Origin: an uncultured Bacteroidota bacterium
GTDB lineage: Bacteria; Bacteroidota; Bacteroidia; Bacteroidales; F082
Length of the DNA stretch: 61,195 nt
Reading direction: 5' to 3'
NCBI GenBank assembly: GCA_913009685.1
Contig: CAJVXP010000011.1
Location: forward strand, 1-61,195
Shown here piece after piece: positions 52,888-61,195 of this stretch; position 1 is the first letter of the stretch; every line of letters starts with the position of its first letter. Under the pieces are notes generated by a model. The model was not told where the DNA came from. It saw nothing but the letters and a program-made list of their open reading frames with translations, and did no database searches. A program made the translations under genes and the position numbers.

Positions 52888-53727
52888 CTATTCGTCATCA
52901 TAATCCATAGCACGCAGACTCATAACCGGAATTTTTGCATTGTTGATAAGTTGTTGCGCATAGGGTCCCAGAAAACGGTTTGCCGTGGTGGTTCCCTGCT
53001 CGGTCATAATGGCAATTAAATCAATATTTTTTTTCTGAGCATAGGTTAAAATTCCCGAAACCACATTCGTTGCTTCCACTTCTTCGATCTCAAAATTCAC
53101 CGCATGGTCTTTTAGGAAACTGACGGCTTCTTTTGCATACCTGTCAATCCGGTTGCGAATAACGCTGAGCGGTGTGTTATACATCTTGAGTAATTGAATA
53201 GTCGCCCCGAAATCCTGCGCCAGATCTGCTGTAAAAGGCAGTTTCTCATTGGTTTCCAGCGAGCTGTCAAGGGGTAAAAGAATTTGTGAAATACTTTCCG
53301 TAATTTGGTAATTGTTATTCACGGTAACTACCGGGCATGGCGCTGTAGTGGTGATACGATAGGCATTGCTGCCAATCCAAAACTCTTCGAAACCGGTAAC
53401 GCCGTGCGTGCCGGTGAAGATAAGCCCGGCTTTCAGGCGACGGGCAATTTTAGCAATTTCCTGATAGATTTTCCCTTTTCCAAGATACAGGTCAAACGAA
53501 ATTTCCGGATACCGGGAAGCGTAATCAATAATAATATTTTTCAGGTAATTTTTCTTTTCAATACGCAACTCTTCATCGATGGTGTGAATAAGACTGTCGG
53601 CAGGCAGGGAGTTATCAACCCACACGAGATATACCTTGGCCTCCAGCTTTTTGGCGTAAACCAAAGCATAATCCAAAGCATGAATGGCATTCTTTGAAAA
53701 GTCAAAAGCTACAACTAATGTTTTCAT
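52888..53727 (-). CDS. Universal stress protein, two USP domains
   Basis: A 279-residue tandem USP, first gene of the USP-SPOR-USP unit. Domain 1 has GTHGVTGFEEFWIGSNAYRI, and the C-terminal domain ends in FLGPYAQQLINNAKIPVMSL. The ATG at 53727 (MKTLVVAFDFSKNA) is chosen; an upstream start at 53754 would lie in the TAACTTTG promoter box at 53752-53759. Confidence 0.92.
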   Translation of the reverse strand: MKTLVVAFDFSKNAIHALDYALVYAKKLEAKVYLVWVDNSLPADSLIHTIDEELRIEKKNYLKNIIIDYASRYPEISFDLYLGKGKIYQEIAKIARRLKAGLIFTGTHGVTGFEEFWIGSNAYRITTTAPCPVVTVNNNYQITESISQILLPLDSSLETNEKLPFTADLAQDFGATIQLLKMYNTPLSVIRNRIDRYAKEAVSFLKDHAVNFEIEEVEATNVVSGILTYAQKKNIDLIAIMTEQGTTTANRFLGPYAQQLINNAKIPVMSLRAMDYDDE

Positions 53728-53751
53728 CGTACATAAACTTTGGTTACCGCA

Positions 53752-53759
53752 CAAAGTTA
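53752..53759 (-). promoter_or_regulatory. -7 box of the USP-SPOR-USP operon
   Basis: TAACTTTG on the minus strand, 24 bp before the USP ATG. It settles the start of the first gene. Confidence 0.65.
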
Positions 53760-53920
53760 CAACACAATTTCATTGCAAAACGTGTGTGTCTGCTAATTTA
53801 CAAAAAATTTACGAATTCACAAGAGCGTAATTTTTGTATTGATAAGCAGGTTTCCGTTAAATAATTTTAAAATCACCGTTGTTTTGGTAACCGGATGAAA
53901 AAGCGTTGGATAAATCCGCG

Positions 53921-53928
53921 TATTTTTG
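53921..53928 (+). promoter_or_regulatory. -7 box of the rnpA-yidD promoter
   Basis: TATTTTTG fits TAnnTTTG, 20 bp before the proposed rnpA TTG start and inside the longer open frame. Confidence 0.55.
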
Positions 53929-53948
53929 CAAGAGAAAATCAGACTAAA

Positions 53949-54347
53949 TTGAAACAGACTTTCACCAAAGAGGAACGGCTTTATGAGAAGAAGTTGCTGG
54001 AGCAACTTTTTAAAGATGGAAAATCTTTTTTCATCTTTCCTTTTAAGGTGTTTGTTTTCCCTCTCAAAACAACCGCCAAATATCCGGCCAAGGTGTTGAT
54101 TTCTGTTCCAAAACGGAATTTTAAAAGAGCCGTTGACCGCAACCGTATCAAGCGACTTGTGCGGGAAGCTTACCGGCACAACAAATATATTCTGTGGCCG
54201 CCCGGCAAAAAAGCCGGCTGTATCTATCCGCTACTTATCGGGTTGATATATACAGCAAAAGTCCACTTGGATTATGAGGAAGTGGAAAGGAAAATAATCC
54301 TAATTTTGCAGCAAATACTTGAAAAAAATGAGCAGGTTACTGAGTAA
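53949..54347 (+). CDS. rnpA: Ribonuclease P protein component
   Basis: Protein subunit of RNase P, which matures the 5' ends of tRNAs. With the TTG start at 53949 the product has 132 residues, beginning [11 protein letters not shown] (read as Met), which is where family members start. An ATG at 53895 would add 18 residues with no family match, and a promoter box lies between the two. Seen: the RNR-like motif [20 protein letters not shown] (about 72-91). It overlaps yidD by 20 bp. rpmH and dnaA are not in the neighbourhood. Confidence 0.88.
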   Translation: MKQTFTKEERLYEKKLLEQLFKDGKSFFIFPFKVFVFPLKTTAKYPAKVLISVPKRNFKRAVDRNRIKRLVREAYRHNKYILWPPGKKAGCIYPLLIGLIYTAKVHLDYEEVERKIILILQQILEKNEQVTE

Positions 54348-54549
54348 GTTTTTTATTTTATTAATCAGGGTTTATCAATACACCTTATCGCCTTTCATTG
54401 GTCGCTCGTGTCGTTATACGCCAACCTGTTCGGTTTACAGTGTGGAAGCCATCAAAAAATACGGGCCTTTTAAAGGCGGCTGGATGGCATTGAAAAGGAT
54501 TCTTTCGTGTAACCCGTGGGGAGGCAGCGGTTACGACCCCGTTCCCTAA
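54328..54549 (+). CDS. yidD: Membrane protein insertion efficiency factor YidD
   Basis: A 73-residue peripheral membrane protein that assists YidC-dependent insertion. The conserved family pattern is complete: [20 protein letters not shown] (cysteines at about 28 and 34), [20 protein letters not shown] and [13 protein letters not shown] at the end. It overlaps the rnpA end by 20 bp, the usual order in bacteria. The ATG at 54328 is preferred to a TTG at 54319. Confidence 0.94.
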   Translation: MSRLLSKFFILLIRVYQYTLSPFIGRSCRYTPTCSVYSVEAIKKYGPFKGGWMALKRILSCNPWGGSGYDPVP

Positions 54550-54562
54550 AACATTATTGACT

Positions 54563-56230
54563 ATGGTAAAAAAACATATTTTATTATTAGGCCTTTTTTT
54601 GCTGGCCACAGTTGGGCTGAGAGCCCAGAATTACAATAATTTTAAAGTTGCAAAAAGCATTGAGATTTTTTCCAGTGTACTGAACCAGCTCAACCTCAAC
54701 TATGTGGACACGATTCATCCGGTGCAGCTGACCCAAACGGCCATTGAAGACATGTTGGGAAAGATGGATCCATACACAGTTTATGTTCCCGAAAAAAACA
54801 TGTCCGCCTTTAATTTAATGCTTAGTGGTATTTACGGCGGAATTGGCTCCATGATTCAGAAACAGGGAGATTATGTGGTTATTACAGAACCTTATCAGGG
54901 TTTCCCCGCACAAAAAGCCGGATTAAAAGCCGGAGACAAAATTATTGCCATTAACGGGAAACCTGCTAAGGGCATGCCCTCGTTAGCGGTTAGCAAGCTG
55001 CTAAAAGGTGATCCGGGGTCGCATTTTCAACTTACTGTCAGACATTTTGGTGCGGATAAAGACACGACTTTAACCCTTACCCGCGAACAGATAAGGATTC
55101 CCAATGTGCCGTACTATGGTGTGGTAGGCGGCGATATCGGTTACATTCGGCTCACTCAGTTTAGTCCTAATGCTGCCAACGATGTGCGTAACGCTTTCGT
55201 TGCTCTGAAAGAAAACCATGATATTAAGGGCGTAATTCTTGATTTGCGTAACAACGGTGGCGGTTTGTTGAACGAAGCGGTTAAAATTGCCAATATTTTT
55301 GTTAAAAAAGGGCAGACCATCGTTACCACAAAAGGCAAGCTTTCGTCGAACAACCGTGTTTATAAAACACCCGGGCCGGTTATTGATCGTAAAATTCCCC
55401 TCGCTATTCTGGTAAACGGAAATACGGCTTCCGCTTCGGAAATTGTTTCGGGTTCCATGCAGGATCTTGACAGAGGAGTTGTCATCGGCCAGCAGACATT
55501 TGGGAAAGGGCTGGTACAAAACACTGTTTCTTTGCCTTATGGTGGTAAAATTAAAATTACCATTGCAAAATATTATATCCCCAGCGGACGCTGTATCCAG
55601 GCAATCGATTATTTTGGCAGATACAAAAACGGCCGCCCGGAAAGAGTGCCCGATTCGCTGACACACGCATTTAAAACAGCCGATGGCCGGACAGTGAAAG
55701 ATGGCGGCGGAATAAAACCCGATATCATTATGAAACCAATAGTGTTTAGCCAGGTATCTGCCGATTTGTATGCACAGAACTACATTTTCGATTTTGCCAA
55801 TACGTTTTGCCTGCAACATAAAACCATTGCTCCGCCAATGAAATTCCGTATCAGCGACTCTGTTTTTAATCAGTTTAAGAAATTTGTGCTTGATAAAGGC
55901 TTTAGTTACAAAACCGAAACCGGCTCTCTGATTAAAAGGCTCCGGCAAAGTGCCAAAAGAGAAAACTATTTCAAAGTATTGGAACCAACCATCGACAGCC
56001 TGCAGAATACTCTTAAAGCCGAAAAGAAAAAAGATATCGACAAACATAAAAAAGAGATAGCTGAAATGCTCCGTGTGGAAATAGCTACCCGCTATTATTA
56101 CCAAAGGGGAAAAACCGCGGCATCTTTAGTAAATGATGATGAGGTGAGCAAAGCCGTAGGCGTTTTGAAAGACAAAGCTTTGTACGAGTCTGTCTTGGCT
56201 GGTAAACATAAAAAAAAGAAAACAAAATAA
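54563..56230 (+). CDS. Carboxy-terminal processing protease (S41 family)
   Basis: A 555-residue exported serine protease of the CtpA/Tsp family. A signal peptide (about 1-22, ending LRAQ) leads to a helical bundle, a PDZ domain (about 84-170; GGIGSMIQKQGDYVVI, AGLKAGDKIIAINGKPAKG), then the S41 catalytic core with the serine in GNTASASEIVSGS and the lysine in QTFGKGLVQ. The C-terminal 150 residues are Lys-rich helices. It cuts periplasmic proteins at their C-termini. The gene starts 13 bp after yidD, so it is probably in the same operon. Confidence 0.93.
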   Translation: MVKKHILLLGLFLLATVGLRAQNYNNFKVAKSIEIFSSVLNQLNLNYVDTIHPVQLTQTAIEDMLGKMDPYTVYVPEKNMSAFNLMLSGIYGGIGSMIQKQGDYVVITEPYQGFPAQKAGLKAGDKIIAINGKPAKGMPSLAVSKLLKGDPGSHFQLTVRHFGADKDTTLTLTREQIRIPNVPYYGVVGGDIGYIRLTQFSPNAANDVRNAFVALKENHDIKGVILDLRNNGGGLLNEAVKIANIFVKKGQTIVTTKGKLSSNNRVYKTPGPVIDRKIPLAILVNGNTASASEIVSGSMQDLDRGVVIGQQTFGKGLVQNTVSLPYGGKIKITIAKYYIPSGRCIQAIDYFGRYKNGRPERVPDSLTHAFKTADGRTVKDGGGIKPDIIMKPIVFSQVSADLYAQNYIFDFANTFCLQHKTIAPPMKFRISDSVFNQFKKFVLDKGFSYKTETGSLIKRLRQSAKRENYFKVLEPTIDSLQNTLKAEKKKDIDKHKKEIAEMLRVEIATRYYYQRGKTAASLVNDDEVSKAVGVLKDKALYESVLAGKHKKKKTK

Positions 56231-56267
56231 TACTTACCTTGCACCGCTTGTTTAAGAAGGGGCCCCT

Positions 56268-57992
56268 ATGACAATCGGCACAAAAGATATTTTCCGGCAG
56301 ATATACCTTTGGACTCTGATTCTTATTGCTGTCGCACTACCGCTTTCAAAATATTTTATGAGCGTAGGCTCTTTTTTGCTGTTGGCTTTGTGGCTTTGGT
56401 CTGATTTTCAAATTATTGTGGCAGTCCGTTTTTTTAAACAAAAAGGTTTCTTCCGGGGCTTTTTCATTTTGGTAAAATATTTGTGGGCGCTGGCAAAAGA
56501 GAGCAGCGTGGAAAAAACAAAAATTTTTCTGCACAACAAAGCTGCCGTAGTCTTTGCGTCTGTTTTCCTTCTGAGCATTGCGGGGCTGTTGTTCACGGCT
56601 AACTTCGACCATGCTACCAACGTCCTGCGTATTAAGCTGCCATTGATACTGTTCCCTATTGTTTTTTCCAGCTCCGAAAAAATTGATAGCCGAGGTTTCC
56701 GTAAATTAATGCTGTTTTATTTTGCTGCCCTGTTGGCGGGTACTCTGATTGGAAGCTATAAACTCTTTACCGGAAACTATATCAATGTTCGTGAGTTTTC
56801 ACCTTTTATCTCCCCCGTCAGGTTTGGTTTGAACATTAGTTTCGGCATTTTAAGCCTCGGTTATTTTGTGATAAAAGACAGGAGTTTCAGCCGTAAACAG
56901 AAGCTTTTTCTGAGCATGCTGATAGTCTGGTTTGTTTGGTTTCTGATAAAAATGGAATCGGTTACATCCCTGAGCCTGTTGCTAATTATTGCGTTGGGAA
57001 TACTAGTTTACATAGGATTTCAGACAAAAAAACTTTGGCCGAGAACAGCTATTGTGTTGGTGGTTATTCTGATTCCTGCCGGTTCGTATTTTTATTTGAA
57101 AAAAGAAATTACGCACATGACCCATGTCCCTGCCGTTGCTTTGAAAAATCCTGTTCGGCATACCCCCTTGGGGAATATTTACGTTTTCGACACAATTAAT
57201 TATGGCATTGAGGATGGCCGTTATGTGGGAGCCTATCTTTGTATTCCCGAACTAAAGCAGGCCTGGAACAAGCGTAGCAGCATAAAGTTCAACGGAACGG
57301 ACAAAAAGGGAAGTCCCATAAAATACACGCTGATACGCTACATGACCTCAAAAAATCTGCACAAAGATGCTGCCGGGGTCAGCCAGCTTACAGGAAAAGA
57401 CATAGAAAATGTTGAACATGGTATTGCCAACTTTCAATATGTAGCGCATCCCGGACTGCACAGCCGATTGCTGATGATGGTAAAAGGATGGCAGGTATAT
57501 CGGAAAACAGGAAACGCCGGAGGCAGCTCTGCTTTGCAGCGTTACGAATTTCTGCGGGCTGCTGTGATACTCATTCGACAAAATTTCTGGACCGGCGTGG
57601 GAACTGGTGATTTAATAGAAACCCTTGGTGAGCAGTACCGTTTAATGCATTCGGGGATGGAAAAATATTACGGCTTTATTGCCCATAACGAATACGTAGA
57701 TACGTTTGTGGCTTTCGGCGTTTTCGGCTTTCTGTATTTTCTTTTTGCGCTGGTATATCCGCCTTTGAAAACGCATAGTTTTAACGACTATTTCTTTGTA
57801 ATTTTTTACGCTATTATGCTCCTTTCCATGCTTTCTGATGACACACTGGAAACCCATGCCGGGCTTACTCTTTTTGCGTTTTTTCTTTCCTTACTTATGT
57901 TTGGGAAGAAAAAAGATACGCATGGAAAATTTTTGTCTCACGATTTTGAAAAACAGCATTCTTCGTTTGAGCTTAGAAAAAATAAAAGTTAG
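56268..57992 (+). CDS. O-antigen ligase/polymerase-like membrane protein
   Basis: A 574-residue protein with about ten or more membrane spans (for example about 11-45, 85-105, 118-165, 180-205, 225-275, 480-520) and a large extracytoplasmic loop (about 285-430). The late segment NFWTGVGTGDLIETLGEQYR followed by HNEYVDTFVAFGVFGFL resembles the Wzy_C motif of O-antigen ligases (WaaL) and polymerases. It may ligate or polymerise a surface glycan, but no glycosyltransferase genes are nearby. It starts 37 bp after the protease gene. Confidence 0.82.
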   Translation: MTIGTKDIFRQIYLWTLILIAVALPLSKYFMSVGSFLLLALWLWSDFQIIVAVRFFKQKGFFRGFFILVKYLWALAKESSVEKTKIFLHNKAAVVFASVFLLSIAGLLFTANFDHATNVLRIKLPLILFPIVFSSSEKIDSRGFRKLMLFYFAALLAGTLIGSYKLFTGNYINVREFSPFISPVRFGLNISFGILSLGYFVIKDRSFSRKQKLFLSMLIVWFVWFLIKMESVTSLSLLLIIALGILVYIGFQTKKLWPRTAIVLVVILIPAGSYFYLKKEITHMTHVPAVALKNPVRHTPLGNIYVFDTINYGIEDGRYVGAYLCIPELKQAWNKRSSIKFNGTDKKGSPIKYTLIRYMTSKNLHKDAAGVSQLTGKDIENVEHGIANFQYVAHPGLHSRLLMMVKGWQVYRKTGNAGGSSALQRYEFLRAAVILIRQNFWTGVGTGDLIETLGEQYRLMHSGMEKYYGFIAHNEYVDTFVAFGVFGFLYFLFALVYPPLKTHSFNDYFFVIFYAIMLLSMLSDDTLETHAGLTLFAFFLSLLMFGKKKDTHGKFLSHDFEKQHSSFELRKNKS

Positions 57993-58115
57993 CGTACTGA
58001 ATTTTCAAAGAGAGTGGGTAAAAACAGTGTTTCTGCGTTTTTTCTAAGCAGAGCTTATACTTCAAACGTATAGAACACCATTATTTTTCCTATTTTAGCT
58101 CTAAACTTTTTGAGC

Positions 58116-58607
58116 ATGAACACCAAAGAAATAAAAATAAAAATTACGGAGTTCTCCGGAACTTCCGAGTTGCCTGAAGAAGAACAGGATTTATTACAAC
58201 AAGCTGCCAAAAGCGCTTCTAATTCCTATGCCCCTTATTCGGAATTCCATGTCGGGGCTGCTGTTTTACTTGAAAACGGAGAGATCATTTGTGGTTCAAA
58301 CCAGGAAAACGCTGCCTATCCGTCCGGCCTGTGTGCTGAACGTGTGGCCATGTTCTACGCCAACTCGAGATATCCCGGAGCGAAAGTGAAAACGCTGGCC
58401 ATTTTCGCACATGCCGATCATTTCCTTATTGACAAACCCATCTCCCCTTGTGGTACCTGCCGCCAGGTTATTGCAGAGACAGAAAACAGACAGAAAAGTA
58501 AAATCAGGATTCTTATGCAGAGTGAAACCGGTCCGGTCAACATGACTGAAGGGATCGAAAACCTGCTACCGCTCACTTTTTACGAAGAAAAATTAAAGAA
58601 AAAATAA
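58116..58607 (+). CDS. cdd: Cytidine deaminase
   Basis: Deaminates cytidine and deoxycytidine to uridine forms in pyrimidine salvage. The 163-residue homotetramer-type enzyme shows YAPYSEFHVGAAVLLENG, the zinc/catalytic motif CAERVAMFYANS (Cys, Glu) and PCGTCRQVIAE (two Cys). The ATG at 58116 is preferred to a TTG at 58110. The following ChaN-like gene starts 11 bp after its stop, so the two are probably co-transcribed. Confidence 0.95.
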   Translation: MNTKEIKIKITEFSGTSELPEEEQDLLQQAAKSASNSYAPYSEFHVGAAVLLENGEIICGSNQENAAYPSGLCAERVAMFYANSRYPGAKVKTLAIFAHADHFLIDKPISPCGTCRQVIAETENRQKSKIRILMQSETGPVNMTEGIENLLPLTFYEEKLKKK

Positions 58608-58618
58608 ATCCAAATCCC

Positions 58619-59482
58619 ATGAAAAAACCACTACTCTTTTTAAGTCTTTTTATTGTTTTTACCGCTTTTAAAAATGACAAACCCGCCTATCGCCTCTTCA
58701 ACGCCAAAGGGAAAATGGTTAAATACCGAAAAATGATTAATGCAGCCAAAAATGCTGATGTGGTTTTTTTTGGCGAGCTGCATAATAACCCCATTAGTCA
58801 TTGGCTTGAACTGGAAATTACTAAAGACCTTTACAAGGCTCGCAATGGAAATATCATCCAGGGGGCAGAGATGTTTGAGCGCGATAATCAGTTGATAATG
58901 AACGAATACCTTAAAGGAAATATTACACGCAAAATTTTTGAAAAGGAAATCCGGCTTTGGCCCAATTATAAAACCGATTACAAACCGCTGGTGGAATTTG
59001 CCAAAAAACACAAGCTTCCTTTTATCGCAACAAATGTTCCCCGCAGATATGCTAATATTGTTTACAAACATGGCTTTGGCGCGCTGGATACACTCACTGC
59101 AGAAGCAAAATCCTATATGGCGCCGCTGCCTGTTCCTTACGACCCCAACGTTAAATGTTATAAGGATATGCTCAAAGAGATGAAAGACACTGAGCACAAC
59201 AATCCTAACCTGCCAAAAGCACAGGCATTAAAAGATGCTACCATGGCCGCTTCCATTGCAAAATATGCCGGAAACGGAAAACTTTTTATCCATTACGAAG
59301 GATCTTATCACTCCGATCATTACCAGGGAATTCTGTGGTATTTGAATAAATACAAGCCCGGGTTAAAAATTACTACCATTTCAACTGTGGAGCAAAAAAG
59401 TGTGGACACGCTTGCCAGAGAATCTGTTAATCTGGCCGATTTCATCGTAGTGGTTCCCGACGACATGACCTCTACCCACTAA
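58619..59482 (+). CDS. ChaN-family (haem-binding uptake, Tiki-like) lipoprotein-like protein
   Basis: A 287-residue exported protein with an N-terminal signal segment (about 1-18; no lipobox cysteine is visible). The PF04187 (ChaN/EreA-like) pattern is present: VVFFGELHNNPISHWLELEI (about 49-68), then GAEMFERDNQLIMNEYLKG, and HYEGSYHSDHYQGI late in the protein. Characterised ChaN of Campylobacter binds haem as a dimer, so iron uptake is a possible role. It stands 11 bp behind cytidine deaminase, a pairing that does not itself explain the function. Confidence 0.85.
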   Translation: MKKPLLFLSLFIVFTAFKNDKPAYRLFNAKGKMVKYRKMINAAKNADVVFFGELHNNPISHWLELEITKDLYKARNGNIIQGAEMFERDNQLIMNEYLKGNITRKIFEKEIRLWPNYKTDYKPLVEFAKKHKLPFIATNVPRRYANIVYKHGFGALDTLTAEAKSYMAPLPVPYDPNVKCYKDMLKEMKDTEHNNPNLPKAQALKDATMAASIAKYAGNGKLFIHYEGSYHSDHYQGILWYLNKYKPGLKITTISTVEQKSVDTLARESVNLADFIVVVPDDMTSTH

Positions 59483-59576
59483 CCCCTGAACATCGGTTGA
59501 TGATTTAAGAATTTCGAACAATCCCGGCTTCAAAAACTTCATCATCTGCCATTCATTATTCGCCGTTCGTCATTCC

Positions 59577-61115
59577 TTATTCCCCCCAGTTTTCCCGGTC
59601 GAGGCTGCGGTATTGGATAGCTTCAGCCAGATGTTGCGACTGAATGTTCTGACTGTTTTCTAAATCGGCAATGGTTCTCGACACTTTGATGATACGGTCG
59701 TAAGCGCGTGCCGAAAGGCTTAACCTTTCCATCGCTGTTTTCAAAAGCTGACGACTTTGCTTGTCCAACCGGCAGAAACGGTTTAGGTCGTTGCGTGTCA
59801 TCTGGGCATTACCGTGTATCTTTTTGCTGTTTTCAAACCGTTCTTTCTGGATTCTCCTTGCCTGAAGAACCCTTTTCCTGATATCAGCACTGGATTCTCC
59901 CGGACGGGCTTCGGCCAAATCTTTAAAGGGTACAGGAACCACCTCAACATGCAAATCGATGCGATCAAACAAAGGTCCTGAAATGCGGTTCAGGTATCTT
60001 TTAACCGCACCAGGCGAACAAACACAGGCACGAGTGGGATGGTTGTAATAACCACATGGACATGGGTTCATTGCTGCTACCAGCATAAAGCCAGCCGGAT
60101 ACTCCACGGTAATTCTCGCCCTTGAAATGGTAACCACCCGGTCCTCCATAGGCTGACGCATCACCTCCAGTACTGTACGTTTGAATTCAGGCAACTCGTC
60201 GAGAAATAAAACGCCGTTGTGTGCCAGCGAAATCTCTCCCGGTTGCGGATAAGGCCCTCCTCCTACCAGACCGGCATCGCTAATGGTGTGATGCGGCGAA
60301 CGAAACGGGCGGGTAATGATAAGCGAAGTGCTGCTTTTCAAAATTCCTGACACCGAATGAATCTTAGTTGTTTCAATAGCCTCTTCCAGCGACAAGGGCG
60401 GCAGGATAGAAGAAATGCGTTTGGCCAACATGGTTTTTCCCGAACCGGGCGGACCAATCATAATCACATTATGCCCGCCTGCTGCAGCAATTTCCAGCGC
60501 TCGTTTAATATTCTCCTGCCCTTTCACCTCCGCAAAGTCAAAATCAAAATGGTTAAGGTTTTCCAGAAACTGTTCTTCCAGGTTTCCCTGAAATCTTTGC
60601 AGCGGCTTTCGATCATCCAAAAAATCACAGACCTCTAACAGATGATGTGCCCCGTACACTTCCACATCGTCCACAATGGAAGCTTCAGGAGCATTTTCAA
60701 CAGGAACAATAACTCCTTTGAATCCCTGCTGTTTGGCAACCAATGCTATTGGCAACGCCCCTTTTATGGGTTTTATGGTTCCGTCCAGCGACAGTTCGCC
60801 CATCACAACATACTCGTGAAGGCGCTCGCTGCTGAGCTGTGATGAGGCCGCCAGGAGTCCCAGCGCAATAGGAAGATCGTAAGCAGAGCCCTCTTTTTTA
60901 ATGTCGGCAGGAGCCATATTGATGACAACCCTGCGTTTGGGAAACTTCTTCCCCACATTGCTGAGAGCTGCCAAAATCCGTTCATGGCTCTCTTTTACCG
61001 CGTTGTCGGGCAATCCCACCAGAAAAAATTTGGAACCTTTTCCCACGTTGACTTCAATGGTAATAATCAGTGCATCAATGCCGTATATTGCACTACCGTA
61101 TGTTTTGGCGAGCAT
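59577..61115 (-). CDS. YifB/ComM family AAA+ ATPase (Mg chelatase-like)
   Basis: A 512-residue protein with an N-terminal Lon-like fold domain (about 1-170), the Mg-chelatase AAA+ ATPase core (Walker [15 protein letters not shown] about 213-226, Walker [12 protein letters not shown] about 295-305) and a C-terminal domain with [15 protein letters not shown] zinc-type cysteines (about 348-362). ComM promotes branch migration during natural transformation in other bacteria; in Bacteroidota the role is not established. A TATCTTTG promoter box lies 28 bp upstream. Confidence 0.92.
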   Translation of the reverse strand: MLAKTYGSAIYGIDALIITIEVNVGKGSKFFLVGLPDNAVKESHERILAALSNVGKKFPKRRVVINMAPADIKKEGSAYDLPIALGLLAASSQLSSERLHEYVVMGELSLDGTIKPIKGALPIALVAKQQGFKGVIVPVENAPEASIVDDVEVYGAHHLLEVCDFLDDRKPLQRFQGNLEEQFLENLNHFDFDFAEVKGQENIKRALEIAAAGGHNVIMIGPPGSGKTMLAKRISSILPPLSLEEAIETTKIHSVSGILKSSTSLIITRPFRSPHHTISDAGLVGGGPYPQPGEISLAHNGVLFLDELPEFKRTVLEVMRQPMEDRVVTISRARITVEYPAGFMLVAAMNPCPCGYYNHPTRACVCSPGAVKRYLNRISGPLFDRIDLHVEVVPVPFKDLAEARPGESSADIRKRVLQARRIQKERFENSKKIHGNAQMTRNDLNRFCRLDKQSRQLLKTAMERLSLSARAYDRIIKVSRTIADLENSQNIQSQHLAEAIQYRSLDRENWGE

Positions 61116-61143
61116 CGGGGTTTTCTTTTAAGTTCGTTTCCCA

Positions 61144-61151
61144 CAAAGATA
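61144..61151 (-). promoter_or_regulatory. -7 box of the yifB promoter
   Basis: TATCTTTG on the minus strand, 28 bp before the start codon, matching TAnnTTTG. Confidence 0.6.
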
Positions 61152-61195
61152 AAGAAAATTAAACAATAAAGAAGATACCGGTTATTGAACTTACG

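Noticed and set aside
55070-56104. A 344-codon open frame on the minus strand opposite the S41 protease
   Set aside because: Antisense to a well-supported gene, with composition typical of a shadow frame and no recognisable motif.
1-61195. Prophage, integrative element, secretion or defence island
   Set aside because: No integrase, transposase, structural phage, toxin-antitoxin, restriction-modification or CBASS-type genes were seen; the one tRNA has no adjacent integrase or direct-repeat attachment site.

Overview
The window reads as chromosomal DNA of a member of the Bacteroidota, most like the Bacteroidales/Marinilabiliales side of the phylum. Evidence: many genes are preceded by the phylum-specific -7 box TAnnTTTG; GldD and GldE are present; a serine palmitoyltransferase (sphingolipid synthesis), a MeaB GTPase (methylmalonyl-CoA mutase chaperone) and a directly charging GlnRS are present; and a 29-codon mS38/COX24-like gene lies between HU and RNase G. 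Most of the window is ordinary housekeeping sequence. I see no prophage, no CRISPR array, no intact insertion sequence with a transposase, and no recognisable defence or biosynthetic island.

Layout. 0.6-6.6 kb: LD-carboxypeptidase, YraN, a membrane protein and a very large secreted BNR-repeat protein. 6.7-13.8 kb: a methionine-cycle block, with metH-metF on the minus strand behind a SAM-I (S-box) riboswitch and a divergent ahcY lying inside a pair of direct repeat modules. 14.4-18.3 kb: fructosamine-kinase-like protein, AI-2E-family permease, glnS. 18.3-20.9 kb: a repeat-rich stretch with two MITE-like elements (one inserted exactly at the manA stop codon), manA, a 33-bp repeat array and a duplicated 3' fragment of rsmI. 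20.9-29.6 kb: rsmI, an acidic hypothetical, tdk, a secreted cyclophilin, pheS, spt, an ECF sigma trio, a Nudix hydrolase, and a YitT protein with nine perfect heptamer repeats in its leader. 29.7-37.9 kb (minus): transaldolase, prfC, an M16 peptidase pair, a secreted protein of 32-residue repeats, meaB and a pseudouridine synthase. 38-44.9 kb: a three-domain stress protein, proC, tRNA-Arg(CCU), pgk, a methionine-type aminotransferase with an omega-amidase, and CorA. 45.1-51.5 kb: gldD-gldE, an outer-membrane barrel and a lipoprotein, ssb, then HU, the mS38-like gene and RNase G. 51.6-61.1 kb: a USP-SPOR-USP operon, rnpA-yidD-ctp, an O-antigen-ligase-like protein, cdd, a ChaN-like protein and yifB.

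How the genes work together. MetH, MetF and AhcY form a methyl/methionine cycle under apparent SAM control. The aminotransferase/omega-amidase pair at 42-44 kb fits glutamine-dependent methionine salvage. The most unusual material is between genes: small inverted-repeat elements with target duplications, near-perfect palindromes, short-word tandem arrays, and gene-flanking direct repeats. The strongest cases are two elements of one family with 4-bp duplications (TTAA and ATAA), the repeat-linked duplication of the rsmI 3' end, and the repeat modules flanking ahcY.
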